DNA of 64,000 nt from Sabethes cyaneus. Taxonomy: Eukaryota; Arthropoda; Insecta; Diptera; Culicidae. Below are positions 9,516 through 21,248 of the stretch, one piece after another (within the stretch, counting starts at the first letter, position 1; each line of letters opens with the position of its first letter). The position numbers were made by a program, and so were the translations under genes. The notes below the pieces were generated by a model. It was not told the origin of the DNA. It saw only the letters and a program-made list of their open reading frames with translations, and ran no database searches. The stretch spans positions 175,308,411 to 175,372,410 of the forward strand of contig NC_071354.1 in assembly GCF_943734655.1 (NCBI RefSeq). Reading direction: 5' to 3'.

Positions 9516-12500
9516 CTTACTTACTTACTTATTCAGCCGAGCCGGGGTGGCTCTTGCCGTATCAAGAATTCCTCTCCATTGTACTCGGTCCTGGGCTACT
9601 CGTCGCCAATTCGTTGCGCGTCTCGACACACGCAAGTCGGCTTCAACCTAGTCGATCTTCTAGCACGTTGAGCCCCTCTATTCCTGGTGCCGGTGGGGTT
9701 CTTGAAGAGAACGGATTTCACTACACAGTCGTCCGGCATCCTTGCCAACTCCCAACTTTCGCCAGGTGTACGATGGAAATCTCACCAAGCAGTGTCTGTA
9801 GCTCGTGATTAATACGTCTCCGCCACTCTTCGCTTTCCGTTTGTACTCCGCCAAGAATAGTCCGCAACACCTCTCGTTCAAAAACGGTAAGTGCACGTAT
9901 GTCTTCCATAAGTAAAGTTACTGTCTCGAGTCCGTAGAGGACTACCGATCTGTTTGGCGTTTTGTACATCGTCAGCTTTGTGCGGCGGCATATGCTCCTT
10001 GATCGAAAGGTCTTGCGAAAGGAACAGTAGGCTCGATTTCCAGATTGAATGCGTCGTTGGATCTCCTTACTCGTATTATTGTCGGCGGTGACCAGAGATT
10101 TCAAATATACGAACTCATCAACCACTTCCAGTTCATCGCCGTCAATAGTCACTGTCCGTGGGAAGCAAACGTTACTTTCTCGGGAGCCTCTTCCAACCAT
10201 ATATTTGGTTTTCAACGCATTAATTTGTAACCTCCTCCTAGCCTCCGTTTTTAGTCTGGCGTAGATTGCCTCCGTCGTCCCACGGTTTCTAGTAATGAAG
10301 TCGAGGTCGTCTGCAAAGGCTAGGAGTTGGCTACTCTTGCTGAAGATCGTTCCTCTCGTTACGATGCCCGCCCGCCGGATCACACCTTCAATAGCGATAT
10401 TGAATAACTTACAGGACAGTCCATTTCCTTGCCGTAACCCTCTGCGCGATTCGAAAGGACTTAATAGTGTCCCCGAAACGCGCACTTGGCACATCACTCG
10501 TTCCAGAGTAGCTTTGATCAGCCGCGTCAGTTTGTCCGGAAAACCGTACTCGTGCATTATCTGCCATAGCTGTTCGTGTTCAACGGTATCGTATGCTGCT
10601 CTGAAATCCACGAAAATATGATGCGTGGGCATGTTGTACTCTCGACATTTCTGAAAGATTTGTCGGAGAGTAAAAATTTGATCCGTAGTAGGCTGGGCCC
10701 CCATAAAGCCCGCCTGATACTGCCCTACGAATTCTCTTGCTATTGGGGATAGATGACGCAACTTGGTAGGCCTTGTAGGCGACGTTGACCAGCGTATTGC
10801 CGCGGTAGTTACAGCACTCTAGCCGGTCGCCCTTTTTGTAGATGGGACAGACTACGCCTTCCATCCACTCCTCCGGTAGTTTCTCTTCTTCCCAAATCCT
10901 TGAAATCCTTGAATTCTTGGCCATTTTTGTAGAGTTCTGCCGAGAGTCGGTCCTTTCCGGCGGGTCTATTATTCTTCAGTAGACCGATTTCTCGTTGGAT
11001 CTCTTCGAGATCGGTAGCCGGTACGCTGTTGTCGTTTGTAGATACTCCGAAGTTACCTTCCATTGCGTCTCCTGCTGCTATATCGCCGTTGAGGTGCTCA
11101 TCGAAGAACTGCTTCCACCTGTCGACCACGTCGCGTTCGTTTGTGATTAGATCCCTTCCCTCTTCCCTACACATGTCAGGTTTTGGTGTGTGGGTCTTGC
11201 GAGTTTGGTTCACCTTCTCGTAAAACTTGCGGGTGTCATTATCCCGGAATTGTTGTTCAAGCTCCTCACGATCTCTGTCCTCCTTCTGGCGCTTTTTCCT
11301 CCTCAGGATCGTGCTCAAATCATTCCTTGCTCGTCGATACTTGGCAAAATTCTCTCTCGTGGATATGCTCAGATAGTTCACCCAAGCTCTTTTTTTTCCT
11401 CTCTATCGCTTCTTGGCATTCCCCATCAAACCAATCATTTCGTGCACTCGAGGTTTCCACACCTAGCACCGCGGTTACGGCCTCGTTAACGGCCGAGCTC
11501 GTCCTACTCCATCCGTTTTCGTGGGTCGAAGCAACTAGCTCCACAGAGGAAGGCAGAGCTTCATCCAGTACGCGCGCGTAGTTTTCGGCAGTTCGCGGGT
11601 TGTCTAGTTGCCGTATGTTTAGCCGAGGAGGGCGACTTTGTCGCGAGGCATAAACCGTCGATAGTTTTGAGCGCACATATACTGCTACTAGATAGTGGTC
11701 CGAGTCAATATCCGCACTCCGTAGGGAGCGTACGTTGGTAATGTTCGAGAAAAACCGCGCTCGATCAGAATATGGTCGATTTGGTTCGAGGTTCGTTGGT
11801 CAGGTGATCTCCAGGTGGCCTTGTGGATATCTTTGTGGGAAAAGAAGGTGCTTTTGAACACCCAGCCTCAGGAAGCTGCAAAGTTGATGCATCGCTGGCC
11901 GTTATCGTTCGTGTCGGTGTGCAGGCTATGGGGCCTGAACATTGCTTCCCTGCCGGTTTGGACGTTCATATCCCCGATGACGATCTTGATGTCCCGTGGT
12001 GAGCAACTGTCGTACGTTGCCTCCAGCTGCGCGTAGAACCCTTCCTTCTCGTCTTCGGGTCTACCTTCGTGTGGACAATGCACGTTTATGATGGTGTAGT
12101 TGAAGAAACGGCGTGTTGAGGATACGCACATCCTCTCGTTGATGTGCGAAGCCCGTTCCCAGCTCATTGGTCGCTCCACCACTCTCGAAAAATCGGGCTT
12201 TGCCGCCACGGATCCTCCACACCTTCTCGCCTTTGCGACAGATCTCCTGCAGTGCCACGTTGCCAAACTTTCGGGGTTCTAGCTGATCGAGCAGCACCCT
12301 GTCTCCATCACGAAATTTAGCGATCTGCAGTTCCAGGTACCAAGTCTCCATTTCATGTCCTTATTTCGTCGCCTTGGTCCATGCCGAATATTCCGAGAAG
12401 ATATTTCTTGACTCTTGTTAGTTTTTTTTAGGTTTAGATAGGTAGCCGTACTAGGGCTTACGCTACCGAGTCTCGTGATGGGGCTGCCATCTTGCAGTGT

Positions 12501-12680
12501 CGAGACACACTGTGCCTCCTCCCCTGTTGGTATACGACCTTAGTTTCCACCGGGGTTGGTTACCCGATCTCCGCTAAGATTGCTCGTACTTATTCCGGCT
12601 GGTACCACGTGGAGGTAGAGGTGGGAGTTGCTAGATAAGAGGCTAGGGACCACAATGGGGTCTGTTTTACGCATTATCCA
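9516..12680 (-). pseudogene. Near-complete RTE-like LINE, inactivated
   Basis: Read on the minus strand, the element has a 5' leader (about 12680-12366), an apurinic-type endonuclease (12351-about 11320) and a reverse transcriptase (about 11380-9560). It ends in a (AAGT)n tail at 9531-9516, a usual 3' end for the RTE clade. The endonuclease shows LEPRKFGNVALQEI and DIKIVIGDMNVQTGREA. The reverse transcriptase shows VDFRAAYDT, RRGLRQG and the FADD catalytic box (about 10317-10306). The clade name is inference from the endonuclease type and tail. Frameshifts split the endonuclease and the reverse transcriptase, and stop codons interrupt both. It is the best-preserved LINE in the window and a reference for the smaller fragments. 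Confidence 0.88.
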
Positions 12681-13558
12681 AACATTTACCAACCTTAGGC
12701 TCATGCCTGGCTTAGAGATTGGACTTCGGCTTTGACTTGGGCTTCAAATTAGTACGCGAATGTAATTCTGGACTTAGACTTAGCCGTGGTTATAGTCCTG
12801 GCAACGCAATGACTGGTCGATCTCCATCCTTCCAGGACCATGATGCAGTAGAATCGAGTGTGAGCTTCTACAGATTTCTTACAAATAACAATATCCAAAC
12901 CGGATTACCACTAGAGGGGTTCGACTTTGATTGAAGAGGGATAACTAATGACACGGCGAGGCTAACGTAGACTTTCTTCGGCGAATGCCATATTCTTGTC
13001 GGAATGTCACCTTTGTGTGAATTATTTTCACGTCAACCCGTCACAGACCTGTTTTGAAATTGGGAAATCGGGAGAAAAATGTACTTCTTGCTCATTCTCA
13101 ATTTTTTACTATTTATCGATTAAAATACGAGACAAATCAACTCGTAGAAGAATTTTACAACCTTACTTTTTCGAATAACATAGCTCATCCAAAGAAATGG
13201 TTGCTTTTATTGGCCACCTTGCCATCCGATTTGACGTCTCTAGATCCAAATTGTTGGGATATTTGAAGGATTCGATTAATCAATTCATCAACAACAAAAA
13301 TATCCCTTATAATCAAGCTATATTGGCAAAAGTAATTAAAACTACTGAGGAACAGGATTGCGCATCAGGTAACAAACAGCGTACATGTTTGTTGGGTTGC
13401 CATATTATTTTACAAATATGATCGGCTAATCTGTTCACTGTAAGTAAACGGCAAACTACTAAACTCACCCCAGTAAAAGGTACTGCTAACTTCGAGAGAG
13501 AGTCTGTACGCAAACTGATCCGAGACCCCGATCTGCATGCGCCTGGCTAATTTTAGTC
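12681..13558. other. Low-complexity and intergenic DNA upstream of the Dpr gene
   Basis: 12690-12790 is a degenerate repeat of GGCTT/GGACTT words, matching the kind of tract at 9475-9515 on the other side of the LINE. The LINE may therefore have landed in such a tract. 12800-13558 has only short frames with no recognisable product. Confidence 0.4.
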
Positions 13559-14589
13559 ATTTGCAGCTAAACTCTCGTCGCAGAAGCACGGCAGTTTGAG
13601 TTGTCGCGCGCGCTTTTCAGTTTATTTTTTTTCGTGTCCCTTATTCGAATCCCAGCTAACTAACCGCCGCGTGTGAATAAACGTGTTACTACATCATCGC
13701 GCTAAACTTCAATAGCCGTCAAAACCGATCTGTGCCGATGGCCGGCTGTTCGGTAATGGGGAGGAAAATTTATGCGTCTAGGCGATGACAACCGCTAAAT
13801 GGAAAAGTGTTAATCATAGAATTGGAGGAGGGCAGATCTCGTGGTTAAATAGTTGCGGTGCCAATAAAGATGATTAATGGGAGTTCAATTGTTGATGGCG
13901 AAAATAATTTAGTCGTTGATTCTTAGAAATAATATTTAAGCTTTGTGTTAGTCAATCTACGGGTTTGATTGTATATTCGCGGATCTTCGTTAAGTGTGTG
14001 CTGGCATTGCGTACAGTTCTTTGTTGTTGTGCAAAAGGTCTAATTATATTTTAATTAATTAATTGCGCTACATATCAATGGCAGTGGCGGAGCCACATCG
14101 GTGAAAAGTGTCGGTACGCGAAATTCTACCGTCAAACAGACCGACCGACTGAACAAGTGGGTTCAACGAAGCGGATACCGAAAAGTGGGTAGCATGCGGC
14201 TTTCGGCAACGAGATATCATCTACCAGTTGCGGCACATAATACATGTGTCCCCACAGGAGTCTGGCTTATGCTTAGTGAAGGTCGCTTAAGCGTCCGAGT
14301 CGCAGAGGAATGAGGGCGAATAATGACAGTGTAAGAGTTAATGTCTCATGTTGCTATTTGTGCGTACAATTTTATGCTGTTGTACTCCTGTGTGTTTTAA
14401 TTATATACGCTAGAGCATAAACCAGTGAATCTGTCTAACCGTGTCACCAAATGAGATGAAAGTAGTGTTGGAAGAAGTGTTAAGTCCACTTACAAAGTGA
14501 TAATGTTTGTTTTTCGTTTCGTTTCTGTGTTGGTTTTTCGTCTCCATGTGCATATCCTGTATGTCAGTAATTAGCTAGGAATGTAAATT
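13559..14589 (+). promoter_or_regulatory. Probable promoter and 5' UTR of the Dpr gene
   Basis: The run from about 13560 differs from its AT-rich surroundings: it is richer in CG and CG-containing words (for example TTGTCGCGCGCGC at 13601-13613) followed by an initiator-like TTTTCAGTTT. It leads without an obvious splice site to the signal-peptide ATG at 14590. Several short upstream ATG frames occur (for example near 14078 and 14453), which could reduce translation. The exact start site and any UTR introns cannot be fixed from sequence alone. Confidence 0.45.
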
Positions 14590-14683
14590 ATGTATTCAAT
14601 CAAGTACAGCTACTCGGGCCAGCTATCATCACGGTGTAGTTTCCTCGCTAGGACACTACTACTGGTACTAATAAGTACTTTAG
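14590..14683 (+). CDS. Dpr-family Ig protein, exon 1 (signal peptide)
   Basis: This is the first coding exon of a secreted or surface Ig protein. From the ATG at 14590 the translation begins MYSIKYSYSGQLSSRCSFLA and continues with a leucine-rich hydrophobic stretch (residues 19-30) typical of a signal peptide. The donor is TTTAG|GTAAGC, phase 1, the same phase as the acceptor of the Ig exon at 32395; the joined codon gives Asp32. No other upstream exon in the 18 kb before that Ig exon offers a signal peptide with a matching phase. It is assigned to this gene from phase and position (inference); a transcript would prove it. Intron 1 is 17.7 kb and is filled with transposon remains. Confidence 0.7.
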
Positions 14684-16686
14684 GTAAGCTACGTATTGCC
14701 ATTTGCATGACTTTCCAGTGATCGAAGAGAACAGGTGGTTGCTCTACTTAACACATAATGATAATAATGTAAACATCTAACTGCCCAATACTGGCCAGTC
14801 GCGTCTAGCATTATCTTTGCTCTAAAAAGGTCACCTGAGAATATAAATATTATGGTCAGTTGTAATAAATCTTTGGGAAAACATAAATCAAGCTAGTTAG
14901 ATTTCTAATATTTGCACCAGTTATTTGACTGCAAATTTTGTCTCGTCTTACAACCGATTGGATACGCAGGATACGGTGTGGTTACGCTACGGAAATAATC
15001 CATTTGGCTTCTGATGGGATGATGGTAGAAATCAGCAGACACTTTTCCACGCTATTAGCTTCGGTTTCGAATTTCTAAAGACTCACACATTCGGCTACCG
15101 CCTCAATTTCCAATGCCGTTTGACTTCGAACCTTCAATACAATAACCGCATAATTTCCCGAAAACATCTTCTCTCGGCGGGTACTTTTCCCGCTCCCGCA
15201 GGAAGTTTCTGTCATATTCTCCGCCCACCGAACATTGCCGGGGATGTAATTACACTATAATGACCACTTTATCTGCGCTGATCGAAGATTGACAACGAAC
15301 ACATAAAAATGCTTTCTATCGTGTGCCAATTTCGCGCAAAATAACCGTCACCTCATGTGATGGTGCTGGCAGGACTGAAAACACGACGCACGACTCGTAA
15401 CAGTTTCAATAAGGCATCTCATCTCGGACGCGGTTGTACAGAATCAAAATGAGGATGAGCGGAGACATATATTTTTGACAGCTTACGGGGAATGAAACAG
15501 GGTGATGGCCGGCGACGGAAAATATATATATTTTAAATTCGTTCCATACCTCTAAAATGCTTGTTTTCTCGTTGTTGTGCGAATATAAGGGATTGTGCCA
15601 GTACTTATGTGATGGTTAATCCGTGAAAAGTTACAGCTTTCGCATGAGTGAAAAGAAAAAACTTAACTTTTCGATTAATAGTGCCAAAAATACAAAAATG
15701 TGAAAAAAATTAAAATCAAAGTTGAAAATGGGTTAAATCTCCTTCCAAATTGAAGGAAAAGATATTAGGTAGTACTTTTGAACAACAATTAAATATTTTT
15801 CCGTATCAATAAGAAAAATAGTAGCTTCAACCTTTGATGTGTTCCTGTAGCGAACCTACCAATCAGGTCAATTTTAATGCTATATATTCAAAATAAAGTA
15901 CAGACCATTATGAAACTGAATGAGAGACCAGAATATGCAAAACAACCATTTGAAACATGAATTTTGGATGTATTTGAAAATGAATATCATATTTAGTGGT
16001 CTTGCTCTAATCTGTGTTCTATAAATTACGTTTTACTCAATACTGTTGACACGTGTTACACATCAGTCGAAAAACATGAAACCGATCCAAAGGCTGCAAG
16101 ACCAGTATTAAAAACTAATTAACTCCGTAGTTCGAATTAAGAAATGTCACTAATGTAGTTATGTTTGAATGTTCATAACATTGACAAATGGATTCCTATT
16201 TTCCGGATATAACAGAATCAATTAACTATTATTTGGATGGCAATTTGGCCAAGCTTCTTAATATTTGGCTGATTTGTTCTGCACAGTAGAATAATGTGTG
16301 TCGATTCGATATGACGGCACCGCACGATCTCTTTTAGCCTCACAAAACTACCGTAGACGAGTGCGATTTCTTTAACAAATCCCTATTCAATGTTCACGCA
16401 AACTCGAAGCTGACGTAGATGTCACCTCTACGTCTGAGCGAAAGGCTCACAGCATACTGCAAACAAGGTATAATGCCAAAAATCTTATTGCCTATCATGC
16501 TTGCAATTTGGTTTTTTCTTTCGAGCTTACGAACAGTGATTAAGTGGTAGTGATTCAGAGACTCTTAATGACCCAACGCACAGCTCAGAACTGTGCAGTG
16601 CAAAGAGTGCTTGGTAATCTGTTTACAAATCACAAGTTATTATTACTGAAGGACAACCATCGTACGAACTCTTCTCAGACTGAGCT
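14684..16686. other. Dpr intron 1, part without recognised elements
   Basis: Mostly single-copy-looking AT-rich DNA. 15180-15300 is somewhat richer in GC and could be regulatory. No exon or transposon is supported. Confidence 0.35.
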
Positions 16687-16762
16687 GAGTGATATCAACT
16701 TGTGCAATAAATAACTGAATAAATGAGTGATATCAACTTGTGCAATAAATAACTGAATAAAT
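16687..16762. repeat. Tandem duplication, 38-bp unit x 2
   Basis: Two identical adjacent copies of a 38-bp unit beginning GAGTGATATCAACTTGTGCA (16687-16724 and 16725-16762). The identity points to a recent slippage duplication. Confidence 0.9.
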
Positions 16763-17096
16763 AGCAAAATCAGTCGACAGTACTTTTTGTTTTACGGCTA
16801 GCATCAAAAAATTATCTCAAATGAGACAAAAATGTATCATAAGATCTCTTTATTTGTAGCTTTTAAGATACTGTTGAAACGAAATAATCTCTTTTCCTGC
16901 TGTTGCATGCGAATCAATGCTAAAATAATATAATAATATGAATTTATAAAATACGGATGCAATAAACCGGAAATATATTTTTTGCTATTACAAATAACAT
17001 TTGAGCTTCACACTTATAGTTAAACGTAAGGTGTCAGAGGACAGAGGTATCTATGAAATACTAGCAGGTAGTGTAATACTGTCCGGTACATTTTAA

Positions 17097-17619
17097 CCCT
17101 CTAACGGGTAAGGCCGTCTGAAGACGGCCTTCGCTTTTGGAGCTCCAGAGCCGCATACGAAATTTGTTTTAAATTGACAATATGCAAAATGTGTTCAGAA
17201 CAGATTTCTTGACATTTTGATATTAATATCACAACATTCTGACTATGCATTCAAAAGTTATCATTTTTCAAAAACAAAAATTCCGAAAAATTTCGAAAAT
17301 AATTAATGCACGAATATTTCCTTTTTTACTTTTGATGAAAAAGCACATCTACAACGAAATGATTGACCTTAAAATTTTTCTATGAGTAAATTTCATGCTT
17401 TATATCAATTTTGCAATGTATTTGAATTGAAAAAATATCAGGGTAGAGCGGTAGACATGAAAAACGAAAAAGAGAAATTGGACTTTTTCTAACCTAGCGC
17501 TCCACCAGGTAATTATTTTTGCATGATAATTAGAACTTAAGGTTCTTTTGAGTGTACTTTCATGATAAAACAGTCTTTAGCTTGATCGCATCGTTTTTAC
17601 GATGTTGCCCGTTAGAGGG
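17097..17619. mobile_element. TTAA-flanked MITE (piggyBac-like)
   Basis: TTAA lies at 17093-17096 and 17620-17623. The ends read CCCTCTAACGGG and its exact inverse, the CCCT...AGGG layout of piggyBac-type elements. A near-perfect hairpin AGGCCGTCTGAAGACGGCCT lies at 17110-17129. No transposase is present. Confidence 0.8.
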
Positions 17620-17692
17620 TTAACTGCTCAGCACGGCTTCAGGCATCGTCGATCCGTCTGCACTAATTTGCTGGAGTTTGTTTCGACGTGTA

Positions 17693-18258
17693 GGGGGAAG
17701 TCCCCCAGTACCGGACACCTAAGGATTTTGACATATATAAAACCAACGCTTAGTATTACTTCAGTTTTTATTAACTGGAAGAGTAATTTAGAAGACTATT
17801 TTCGAATAAAAATAGGTTACACGTACTTGCATCACTAATGAACCATTTTAGAAGCCAAAAATGAGAAATCGATAAAAATCATTACTTAAAAATTGTGTCT
17901 CCCCGTACCGGACAATTAATAGAAATCATAAAATAAACCAGTTCAGGGTTAATAGTTCTGTACAATAGATGTAAAAATGTTTAAAATCTCTTATTGCTTG
18001 CATACTTGTTGACTAAAGATGTTTGAAAAATTGCTTTGCATAAAAGTCAATGGTTTTTACGCACTACAACGTAGTCCTTCTGTTTTCTTCGGAAAATTGA
18101 TCATCAACTGGCTTCCTTGTTTTTTTTTCATATTTAAGATAACCGGTTCGGTATAAGTGATGTTTTATTTCTTCTTAATCCCTTTTTTGCAAAATCTTCA
18201 TTTCATTTCTGTCCGGCATTGCGAGACGGCTCAGTGTCCGGTACTGGGTGACGGGAAT
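17693..18258. mobile_element. TA/GGGGGAA element with GTACCGGAC repeats
   Basis: The left end is TA-GGGGGAAGTCCCCCAGTACC (17691 onward). The word GTACCGGAC or its inverse recurs at about 17719, 17905, 18210 and 18235. The right end near 18240-18258 (GTCCGGTACTGGGTGACGGG) is a degraded inverse of the left end. The plan is the same as in 4130-5138 and 7522-8952. Confidence 0.65.
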
Positions 18259-18572
18259 CACTGAATAGAATTTATATTTTTTAACGAATTTAATAAATTT
18301 GTGGAAAAATGAACCATGGAACTTATAAAATATTCAATGAAAGATATTTTATACATGAAAACGACATTTTATGCGACCTAATAATTACGTAAATTATTAC
18401 GTTGAATATATGCGTATCGACTGTGAAAGTATATATACGGGCAGAAACAAATTTTAAGCAAAATAATAGAAAACATTTGGTTAAATGCACCATATTAGCT
18501 GGACGCCATTTGCAAACTACGCGGACAATTTAATGAAAGATTCACACATGACAACAAAACACAGGTCTTTTT

Positions 18573-18612
18573 CTTGATAAAGGTGAAATAAAATCACCGA
18601 AACGTCGGAGTA
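18573..18612 (+). ncRNA. Hammerhead-like RNA motif, copy 1 (probably inactive)
   Basis: The order is TTGATAAA, a 5-bp stem (GGTGA/TCACC, 18582-18598), GAAA, then ACGTC. It matches the hammerhead layout of core-stem II-GAAA-stem III, but the first core box deviates from CUGANGA, including the catalytic G8 position. It is probably a decayed relative of the copy at 42606-42650. Confidence 0.35.
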
Positions 18613-18696
18613 TTAGAAGCAAAACATTGTTTTAGCTGCTATCAAACGACTGAAAAGCCGAAAAACCATCAAAAAAAAAAGTAAATTACTACGTTA

Positions 18697-20035
18697 CAAA
18701 AAAAACAAGTCGATGTCATCTATGCTGATCTGAAAGCGGCTTTTGATAGAATTTACCATGGAATACTTTTGCGGAAACTGGCTCGGTTTGGTTCTTCTCA
18801 ACCAGAGCCCGGCATCGTTCATACATGAAGTGACTTGCTTCATTTGTTGAACAGCACGTTTCAAGCAAGCTTCAGTTGAAGTTGGTGGCTGTTTCAATTG
18901 ACGATGGCAAAAGGTCAGGCACGATTTGTCGACATTGACTATAGTTAACTTTAATATGCGTTGCTTTATAGGAAATGATTAATGATACTAAAATTCAATT
19001 CATTTTCATTCAAAGTTGCTGGCCTTCTTCTGAATATTTGATAGAAAAGTACAAATGAAAAGTTGAAACCGATAGTCATGATGAAGTGAAACCCGTTTCG
19101 CTGACGCTGGCTGAAACCAGTTTGAAACTGAAGCGGTGCTGCTTCTGTTGAAACCGAAGCTTCACTGCTTATGCTTATCGAGTGACACTATGCAATTGAA
19201 GGTGACTTTGGCGGGCCCTGTTCTCAACAAATGAATGCGGTTCCTCGATGTTTACCAATAAATTTGAAGTACCTCAAGGTAGCAACATGGGGCATTTGCT
19301 TCTTCTGTTGTTCTTCAACAACGTTGCGGTACTGGTGGAATCCGGCAGCAAGTTGGTGTGCGCTGCTGATTTAAAACTATATGCTGCGATTAGTGATGAA
19401 GAAGACTGCCATCGATTACAATGTTTACTGAAATTATTTGCCGATAGATGTAGACAGAACTGGCTCATTGTGAGCATAGAAAAATCTGAAGTTATTAGTT
19501 TCCACTGAATCAAAAATCCAATCCGCTTCAATTACACAATTGAATTACGAATTTGCACAGTTCCTGGGTGTCTTGCTGGATGCAAAATTAACATTTAATT
19601 TTTACCGTGAGTTTCTTATTCGCTAAGGCATCTCGACAGCTTGGGTGTATCTCTAAAATTGGACGAGATTTCAGGGATGTCCATTGTTTAAGATCCTTGT
19701 ATTGCGCGCTAGTTCGTCCACTGCTGGAGAACTGTAATGTGGTTTGCTTTTCCAAGCAGATTACTTGGAATGTACGCATCGAACGTGTGCAAAGAAAAAT
19801 TGTCCGACTGCCTTTGCGACATCTTCGTTTCCACCTTATGCTAACCGATGCCGTTCAATTGACCTGGACCATAAGCATCAGGCGATATTTTTTGCCATAC
19901 TAATCAATGGTGAACTCGACTCCTACAAAGTTCATTTCATCGCACGGCAATTAAATACAACGAATGTTATCCGGAATATCTCCGGGAAATTGAAGCCAAA
20001 TTTGGTCAATATATTTATTCATTACGTCCCAATAT
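18697..20035 (+). pseudogene. CR1/T1-like LINE fragment
   Basis: Reverse transcriptase pieces lie on the plus strand. VDVIYADLKAAFDRI is near 18705-18755. After unrelated DNA (about 18800-19210) come VPQGSNMGHLLLLLFFNNV (19269-19325) and the catalytic-box region CAADLKLYAAISDEEDC (19362-19412), in which the usual YADD is changed to CAAD. The C-terminal region, with RQLGCISKIGRDFRDV, lies at 19627-19680. These spacings are those of CR1-clade LINEs such as T1/Q of mosquitoes (clade by inference). Stops and the altered catalytic box make it inactive. Confidence 0.75.
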
Positions 20036-20057
20036 AATTTGATTATTTTTACTACTT

Positions 20058-20334
20058 CCAGGTAACGGATAAGCATTACCATACGCAGTAAATCAACTGT
20101 TTATTGGCATTTCTAGCATTTTTTACTGCATGTTGCTGTATATTGGCTTGTTAAATGTAGTGGTTGAAAATTGGCATGCAAAAGTCTGTTCTAAATTTTC
20201 TTGTCAGCAATCAGCTGCAAATAAGCATTGCCAGTACTGCAGAAAATTTAACAAGTAAAGTAGCCGTATATTGACTTGCATTTCAATAGTATTGAGCAAT
20301 AGCAAATGCTTATTACTTACCTGGGTACGGGCAA
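20058..20334. mobile_element. MITE with CCAGGTAA termini
   Basis: CCAGGTAACGGATAAGCATT at the left pairs with the inverse of AAATGCTTATTACTTACCTGG at the right, an inverted repeat of about 22 bp with mismatches. The words ATAAGCATTGCC and TATTGGC recur inside. No clear target duplication is visible. Confidence 0.6.
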
Positions 20335-20589
20335 CGGGATTCTTACTGGGAAATACGCCTGTAAATTTTTGATTAGGCAATCCTTGATAATTTCCAATTG
20401 TTTACCAGTTCGTTATCATTCCATACCAATCCCAAGTAACAAATCTAAAGCCGCTTAGGTTTATTTGAATTTTATAAAGGTAATATTGGGGTATGAATCA
20501 TTGATACCTCTAGTTTTATTATGGTATTGCGCAAAAGCCAAGATGGTACAAGTCAAAAATTATTTAGAACAACTTTATTTGCTTTATTA

Positions 20590-21030
20590 ACATATTTGTC
20601 ATGGTTTTATAGGTCGTTGACCTTATCAGCTCTCTTGAGTACCTGACCATCAATGTTGTACTTGAACAATATTGGGCTGACAGTTCGGTGGAATGTCATA
20701 ACCTCACACTTTGCCATGCTTACGATGAGCCGATTCTTACGACACCAGTTAACGAAAATATCCAGAAGTTTTTGCAAATTAAAGCAGCCTTCGATGGACC
20801 GAATAGCGAGAAATAATTTTAAATCGTCCGCTTACATTATATTTACATCTATCGCCCAAAAGTAAGGTTACGTCGTTGAAGTACAACGAGAAGAGCAAAG
20901 GGTCCAGGTTACTGCCCTGAGATACACCCGATTTGTTGACGAATGCGGAGGAAAAACATGAGTTTTCGATCGCTTAAGTAGGAACGCAACCACTCGACGA
21001 AATGTTGCGATGCACCGAGCCGGAAAAGTT
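20590..21030 (-). pseudogene. CR1/T1-like LINE reverse transcriptase fragment
   Basis: Minus-strand translation, with frameshifts, gives pieces of the CR1-type reverse transcriptase: a LFRLGASQHFVEWLRSYL segment (about 21030-20975), a decayed catalytic box near 20840 and a following conserved region with a LLDIFVNWCRKNRL-like stretch. It corresponds to the same region as the plus-strand fragment at 19.3 kb but in the opposite orientation. Confidence 0.7.
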
Positions 21031-21248
21031 TCCGTAAAAGTATTCGATTAAATTAAATAACTGGTTTTAAAAAACAAAATTTTGATGACGCGTGAATTTT
21101 AGTCACTTATTATTCCGATATGTTCGATAAAATTTAATGCGCTTATGCTGCACAGCTGCGGAAACTACTGAAAATTTATGATATATTCTTGCGGATATTT
21201 TTTTACCACTTGAGCTTATGGCCTGACTCTACAAGGGGATTAAAAACC

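Noticed and set aside
9721..10761. Active retrotransposon gene
   Set aside because: The catalytic FADD box is intact, but frameshifts split the element, the start is not an ATG and the endonuclease is broken.
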